Assembly: GCF_965227505.1 (NCBI RefSeq)
Contig: NZ_OZ245757.1
Span: 3,224,001-3,288,000, forward strand
Length of the DNA stretch: 64,000 nucleotides
Reading direction: 5' to 3'
Source: Pelagibius sp965227505
Lineage (GTDB): Bacteria > Pseudomonadota > Alphaproteobacteria > Kiloniellales > Kiloniellaceae
A model generated the notes under the pieces. It was not told the DNA's origin. It saw only the letters and a list, made by a program, of their open reading frames with translations, and did not search any database. The translations under genes and the position numbers were made by a program. Each line of letters starts with the position of its first letter. The stretch's first letter is position 1. This document shows positions 60,199 to 64,000 of the stretch, in pieces.

Positions 60199-61269
60199 AT
60201 GGAAAGTCTTGAGCAGCTGCAGAGCAGTCTGATCGATCAGGTGGCCGCGGCTGCCGATCTCGAAGCCCTCGAAAAACTGCGCGTCCAGGCGCTCGGCAAG
60301 AAAGGCGAACTGACCCAGCGGCTGAAGACCCTTGGCAGCCTCTCCCCGGACGAGCGCCGCGAAGCCGGCCAGAGCCTCAACAAGATCAAGGAAGCCGTCA
60401 ACGCGGCCATCGAGACGCGCCGCGGCACTCTGGAAGAGGCGGCCCTCGAGGCGCGGCTGGCGGAGGAATCCATCGACGTCAGCCTGCCGGCGCGCCCGGC
60501 GGAACTCGGCCGCATCCACCCCATCAGCCAGACCTGGGAAGAGCTGGTGGCGATCTTCGGCGAGATGGGCTTCTCGGTGGCCGAAGGCCCCCATATCGAG
60601 GACGACTTCCACAACTTCACGGCCTTGAACATCCACGAGTGGCATCCGGCCCGCCAGGACATGGATACCTTCTATCTGAAGCCGGCGGCGGACGGCACGC
60701 GCAAGGTGCTGCGCACCCATACCTCGCCGGTACAGATCCGCACCATGCTGGCCGAGAAGCCGCCGATCCGCATCATCGTACCGGGGCGCACCTTCCGCGC
60801 CGACCACGACGCCACCCACTCCCCGATGTTCCATCAGGTCGAGGGGCTGGTGATCGACAAGAAGACCCATATGGGCCACCTGAAGGGCACCCTGACGGCC
60901 TTCTGCCGCGCCTACTTCGGGATCGACGACCTGCCGCTGCGCTTCCGGCCCAGCTACTTCCCCTTCACCGAGCCCTCGGCGGAGGTCGACATCGGCTGCA
61001 GCCGCGAGGGCGGCGAGCTGAAGATCGGCCCCGGCAAGGACTGGCTGGAGATTCTCGGCAGCGGCATGGTGCACCCCCAGGTGCTGGCCAACTGCGGCCT
61101 CGACCCCGAGGTCTACCAGGGCTTCGCCTTCGGCATGGGGATCGAGCGCATCGCCATGCTGAAGTACGGCTTCCCGGACCTGCGCATCTTCTACGAGACG
61201 GATCTGCGCTGGCTGAAGCACTACGGCTTCGTGCCGCTGGAGCCGCCCTCTCTGGTGCGGGGAGGCTGA
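60199..61269 (+). CDS. pheS: Phenylalanyl-tRNA synthetase alpha subunit
   Basis: This 356-residue subunit of the (alpha-beta)2 class II enzyme has an N-terminal coiled coil (about 1-90) and then the catalytic domain. Motif 2 residues are in RTFRADHDATHSPMFHQVEGL, and motif 3 is in GFAFGMGIERIAMLKYG. The position equivalent to the 4-chloro-Phe-sensitive alanine is in this last block. It starts at ATG 60199 and ends 4 bases before pheT. Confidence 0.97.
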   Translation: MESLEQLQSSLIDQVAAAADLEALEKLRVQALGKKGELTQRLKTLGSLSPDERREAGQSLNKIKEAVNAAIETRRGTLEEAALEARLAEESIDVSLPARPAELGRIHPISQTWEELVAIFGEMGFSVAEGPHIEDDFHNFTALNIHEWHPARQDMDTFYLKPAADGTRKVLRTHTSPVQIRTMLAEKPPIRIIVPGRTFRADHDATHSPMFHQVEGLVIDKKTHMGHLKGTLTAFCRAYFGIDDLPLRFRPSYFPFTEPSAEVDIGCSREGGELKIGPGKDWLEILGSGMVHPQVLANCGLDPEVYQGFAFGMGIERIAMLKYGFPDLRIFYETDLRWLKHYGFVPLEPPSLVRGG

Positions 61270-61273
61270 GGCG

Positions 61274-63673
61274 ATGAAGTTCACCCTGTCCTGGCTGAAG
61301 GAGCACCTGGAAACCGAGGCCTCGTTGCGGGAGATCACCGACGCCCTGTCGATGATCGGCCTGGAGGTCGAGGGCGTCGACAACCCGGCCGAGGCGCTCT
61401 CCGCCTTCACCGTCGCCCGCGTCAAGGAGGCGCGCCAGCACCCCAATGCCGACCGCCTGCGGGTCTGCATCGTCGATACCGGCAGCGAAGAGGTGCAGGT
61501 GGTCTGCGGCGCGCCCAACGCGCGCAGCGGTATGCTGGGCGTCTTCGCGCCGGTGGGAAGCTACATCCCCGGCACCGGGATCACCCTGAAGGCCGGGACG
61601 ATCCGCGGCGAGGCGTCCAACGGCATGCTGGTTTCCGAGCGGGAAATGGGCCTCTCCGACGAGCACGAGGGCATCATCGAGCTGGAGCAGGAGGCGCCGC
61701 TGGGCAGCCCCTTCGCCGAGGCCGCCGGCCTCGACGACCCGGTGATCGAGATCGCTATCACCCCCAACCGCGGCGACTGCCTGGGCGTGCGCGGCATCGC
61801 GCGGGATCTGGCCGCCGCCGGGCTCGGCACGCTGAAGCCGCTGGACACTGCGCCGCTGCCGGGCGGTTTCGACAGCCCGATCCGCTGGCAGCGCGCCCTG
61901 CCGGACGACCAGCAGCATCTCTGCCCCTTCGTCTCCGGCCGCTACTTCCGCGGCGTCAAGAACGGGCCGAGCCCGAAGTGGATGCAGGACCGCCTGCGGG
62001 CCATCGGCCTCAGGCCGATCTCCGCCCTGGTCGATATCACCAACTACGTGACCTACGACCTGAGCCGGCCGCTCCACGTCTTTGACGCCGACAAGGTGAA
62101 GGGCGACGTCACCATGCGCCTGGCCGAGCCGGGTGCCGAGATCCTGGCGCTGGACGGCAACACCTACCGCCTGGACGAGACCATGGTGGTGATCCAGGAC
62201 GATGCCGGACCGGAAGGGATCGGCGGCATCATGGGCGGCGAGGTCTCCGGCTGCACGGAGGAGACCACCAACGTGTTCCTGGAGGCGGCCCTCTTCGACC
62301 CCATCCGGGTGGCGGAGACCGGCCGCAAACTGGGCATCCATTCCGATGCCCGCTACCGCTTCGAGCGCGAGGTCGATCCGAATTTCGTGCTGCCGGGGGT
62401 GGAGGTGGCGACCCGCCTGATCCTGGAGCTCTGCGGCGGCGAGGCCAGCCACGTGGTGACCGCCGGCGAAGTCCCGGCCTGGGACCGCAGTGTCGGCCTG
62501 CGGCCCGCCCGCATCGCCAGCCTCTGCGGCGTCGAGGTCGCGACGGAGCGCCAGGCGGAGATCCTGGAGCGCCTCGGTTTCGCCGTCGACACATCCGGCG
62601 ATCGGCTGGAAGCCGCCGTCCCGTCCTGGCGGCCCGATATCGAGGGCGAGGCCTGCCTTGTGGAAGAAGTGCTGCGTATCCACGGCTACGATGCGATCCC
62701 CGAGGTCGACCTGCCGCGCGAGACCTATCTGCCGCAGGCGGCGCTCAGCCCCGGTCAGCGGCGCGTCGCCGCGGCGCGCACGGCGCTGGCCTGGCGCGAG
62801 ATGTGGGAGGGCGTGACCTTCTCCTTCCTCTCCGGCAAGGAGGCGGCGCTGTTCGGTGGCGGCGCTGCGGCGCTGCACCTGGACAATCCGATCTCGGCGG
62901 ACCTCGACGTCATGCGGCCGACGCCGCTGGCCAATCTGGCGAGCGCCGCCGCGCGCAACGCCGACCGCGGCTACGGCGATCTCGCGCTTTTCGAGGTGGG
63001 GCCGCAGTACAACGACGACAGCCCGGAAGGGCAGGCGACCGTGGCCGCCGGCATCCGGGCGGGCGAGCGCCGCCAGCGCAGTTGGGCGGCCCCGGGCCGG
63101 CCGGTCGATGCTTTCGACGCCAAGGGCGATGCCGAGGCGGTGCTCGCGGCCTGCGAGGCGCCGGTGGCCAACCTGCAGGTCACCCGCGACGCACCGGCCT
63201 GGTACCACCCGGGCCGCTCCGGCGTGCTGCGCCTGGGTCCCAACGTGCTGGCCCAGTTCGGCGAACTGCACCCGCGGGTGCTCAGGGCGCTGGACCTGAA
63301 GGGCCCGGCGGTTGCTTTCGAGGTCTTCCTCGACCGCATCCCCCTGCCCCGGTCGGGCCGTCAGAAGCCGTCGTTGCTGAAGCTTTCGGCCTTTCAGCCG
63401 GTCTCCCGCGACTTCGCCTTCGTGATCGACGAGGACGTACCGGCGGAAAAGGTGCTGCGGGCGGCGCGCGGCGCCGACAAGACGCTGGTCAGCGATGTCG
63501 TGCTGTTCGATGTCTATCGAGGCAAGGGGGTGGAGCCGGGCAAGAAGTCGCTCGCCATCGCGGTGACGCTGCAGCCGCGCGAGGCGACGTTGACCGATCA
63601 GGAAATCGAAGCGGTGGCGGCGAAGGTCGTCAAACAGGTGACCGGCGCCACCGGCGGGACCCTGCGCGGCTGA
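61274..63673 (+). CDS. pheT: Phenylalanyl-tRNA synthetase beta subunit
   Basis: This 799-residue subunit holds an N-terminal tRNA-binding (EMAP/OB) domain near 40-150 (VKEARQHPNADRLRVC). The B3/B4 editing domain, B5 domain and a C-terminal ferredoxin-fold anticodon-binding domain (FDX-ACB, ending EIEAVAAKVVKQVTGATGGTLRG) follow. All domains are in the usual order and length. The gene follows pheS with a 4-base gap. Confidence 0.97.
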   Translation: MKFTLSWLKEHLETEASLREITDALSMIGLEVEGVDNPAEALSAFTVARVKEARQHPNADRLRVCIVDTGSEEVQVVCGAPNARSGMLGVFAPVGSYIPGTGITLKAGTIRGEASNGMLVSEREMGLSDEHEGIIELEQEAPLGSPFAEAAGLDDPVIEIAITPNRGDCLGVRGIARDLAAAGLGTLKPLDTAPLPGGFDSPIRWQRALPDDQQHLCPFVSGRYFRGVKNGPSPKWMQDRLRAIGLRPISALVDITNYVTYDLSRPLHVFDADKVKGDVTMRLAEPGAEILALDGNTYRLDETMVVIQDDAGPEGIGGIMGGEVSGCTEETTNVFLEAALFDPIRVAETGRKLGIHSDARYRFEREVDPNFVLPGVEVATRLILELCGGEASHVVTAGEVPAWDRSVGLRPARIASLCGVEVATERQAEILERLGFAVDTSGDRLEAAVPSWRPDIEGEACLVEEVLRIHGYDAIPEVDLPRETYLPQAALSPGQRRVAAARTALAWREMWEGVTFSFLSGKEAALFGGGAAALHLDNPISADLDVMRPTPLANLASAAARNADRGYGDLALFEVGPQYNDDSPEGQATVAAGIRAGERRQRSWAAPGRPVDAFDAKGDAEAVLAACEAPVANLQVTRDAPAWYHPGRSGVLRLGPNVLAQFGELHPRVLRALDLKGPAVAFEVFLDRIPLPRSGRQKPSLLKLSAFQPVSRDFAFVIDEDVPAEKVLRAARGADKTLVSDVVLFDVYRGKGVEPGKKSLAIAVTLQPREATLTDQEIEAVAAKVVKQVTGATGGTLRG

Positions 63674-63751
63674 AGCCGCGGCCCTTCTGAATCGGCCCCT
63701 CCGGGTTCGTCGCCGGCCGGCCCCAAGCGGGGGACGGCAGGCGGCGGATAC

Positions 63752-63931
63752 TCAACGATAGACGCTTGCTTCGGTATCGCTGGTGCGTGCCCAGAGTTCG
63801 TCGGCCCGACGCGCCTTGGCGACCAACTCCTTGGCGAGCTTGATGTTGCCAGCCGCTTCCGCACGTGCCGCCAAGGCCCAAGTCATGGCGGCATACTCGC
63901 GCGCTTCCGCTTCGCTGATTCTCCGATCCAT
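63752..63931 (-). CDS. Small helical hypothetical protein
   Basis: This 59-residue protein begins MDRRISEAEAREYAAM and is rich in Ala, Glu, Arg and Lys, giving a predicted helical hairpin. I place the start at ATG 63931, which has GGGA upstream; an earlier ATG at 63988 would add 19 residues with no support. It is convergent to pheT and has no recognisable domain. Its codon use resembles real genes in the window, but a chance open frame is possible. Confidence 0.5.
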   Translation of the reverse strand: MDRRISEAEAREYAAMTWALAARAEAAGNIKLAKELVAKARRADELWARTSDTEASVYR

Positions 63932-64000
63932 TGCCAGTGTCCCTGCCCATCCCGCAGATATTGCGAGCCTTGAGCGTCGTCCGGCCATGGTTAACGAAAG

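Overview
This window is a 64 kb piece of a high-GC alphaproteobacterial chromosome. The gene order and families fit a Rhodospirillales-like (Rhodovibrionaceae/Kiloniellales-type) bacterium: an lptC-lptA-lptB-rpoN-hpf-ptsN run, Hsp20 followed by DUF1150, TIGR02300 next to aroA, a stand-alone RNase D exonuclease, and an NDUFA9-like protein. The lineage is inferred from gene content. No phage, IS element, CRISPR array or plasmid module was seen, so this is mostly core chromosome with a few metabolic accessory clusters.

Layout. 1-9.2 kb, minus strand: aroA-cmk-rpsA-ihfB-lapA core run, followed by an ornithine-cyclodeaminase-family gene, an MSOX-type flavin oxidase, pyrF and a truncated membrane protein. 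9.3-10.1 kb: TIGR02300 protein and tRNA-Ala(GGC). 10.1-16.2 kb: a tripartite tricarboxylate transporter (tctC-tctA-tctB), a divergent LysR regulator, a fluoroacetate-dehalogenase-like hydrolase, and a tartrate/D-malate dehydrogenase overlapping it by one base. 16.3-20.9 kb: a periplasmic metal/redox cassette (DUF2946-like protein, PepSY membrane protein, CopC, CopD, cytochrome c, His-tailed Spy/CpxP-like protein). 20.9-28.2 kb, minus strand: a galactoside uptake and hydrolysis operon (solute-binding protein, two permeases, GH36, GH42) with no ATPase. 28.5-32.2 kb: PPP-type phosphatase, PAS-EAL protein, and Hsp20-DUF1150 behind an RpoH-like promoter and a ROSE-like RNA thermometer. 32.3-39 kb, minus strand: kdsD-lptC-lptA-lptB-rpoN-hpf-ptsN. 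39.5-42.3 kb: RNase D, NDUFA9-like protein, uppP. 43-49 kb: gltD-gltB, with gltB broken by a one-base frameshift. 49-54 kb: GST, TPR lipid/periplasmic-type protein, SDR, ABHD10-like hydrolase, GT4. 54.2-63.7 kb: thrS, infC (AUA start), cupin, bdcA/bdcR pair, rpmI-rplT-pheS-pheT, and a small hypothetical gene.

The most notable signals are regulatory or structural. They are: an RpoH promoter plus ROSE thermometer on hsp20; a predicted AUA start for infC; five 28-bp tandem copies of the infC 3' end, each bringing its own stop codon and hairpin; the single-base lesion in gltB; a hairpin between the galactoside binding-protein gene and its permeases; several clean dyads (upstream of gltD, rpsA, the sugar operon and bdcR); and two C-rich palindromic dispersed repeats. 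The strongest candidates for an under-described system are the six-gene CopC/CopD/cytochrome/Spy-like cassette and the TTT-transporter/dehalogenase/dehydrogenase locus, in which all eight known fluoroacetate-dehalogenase active-site residues are conserved. No wholly new system could be demonstrated from sequence alone.
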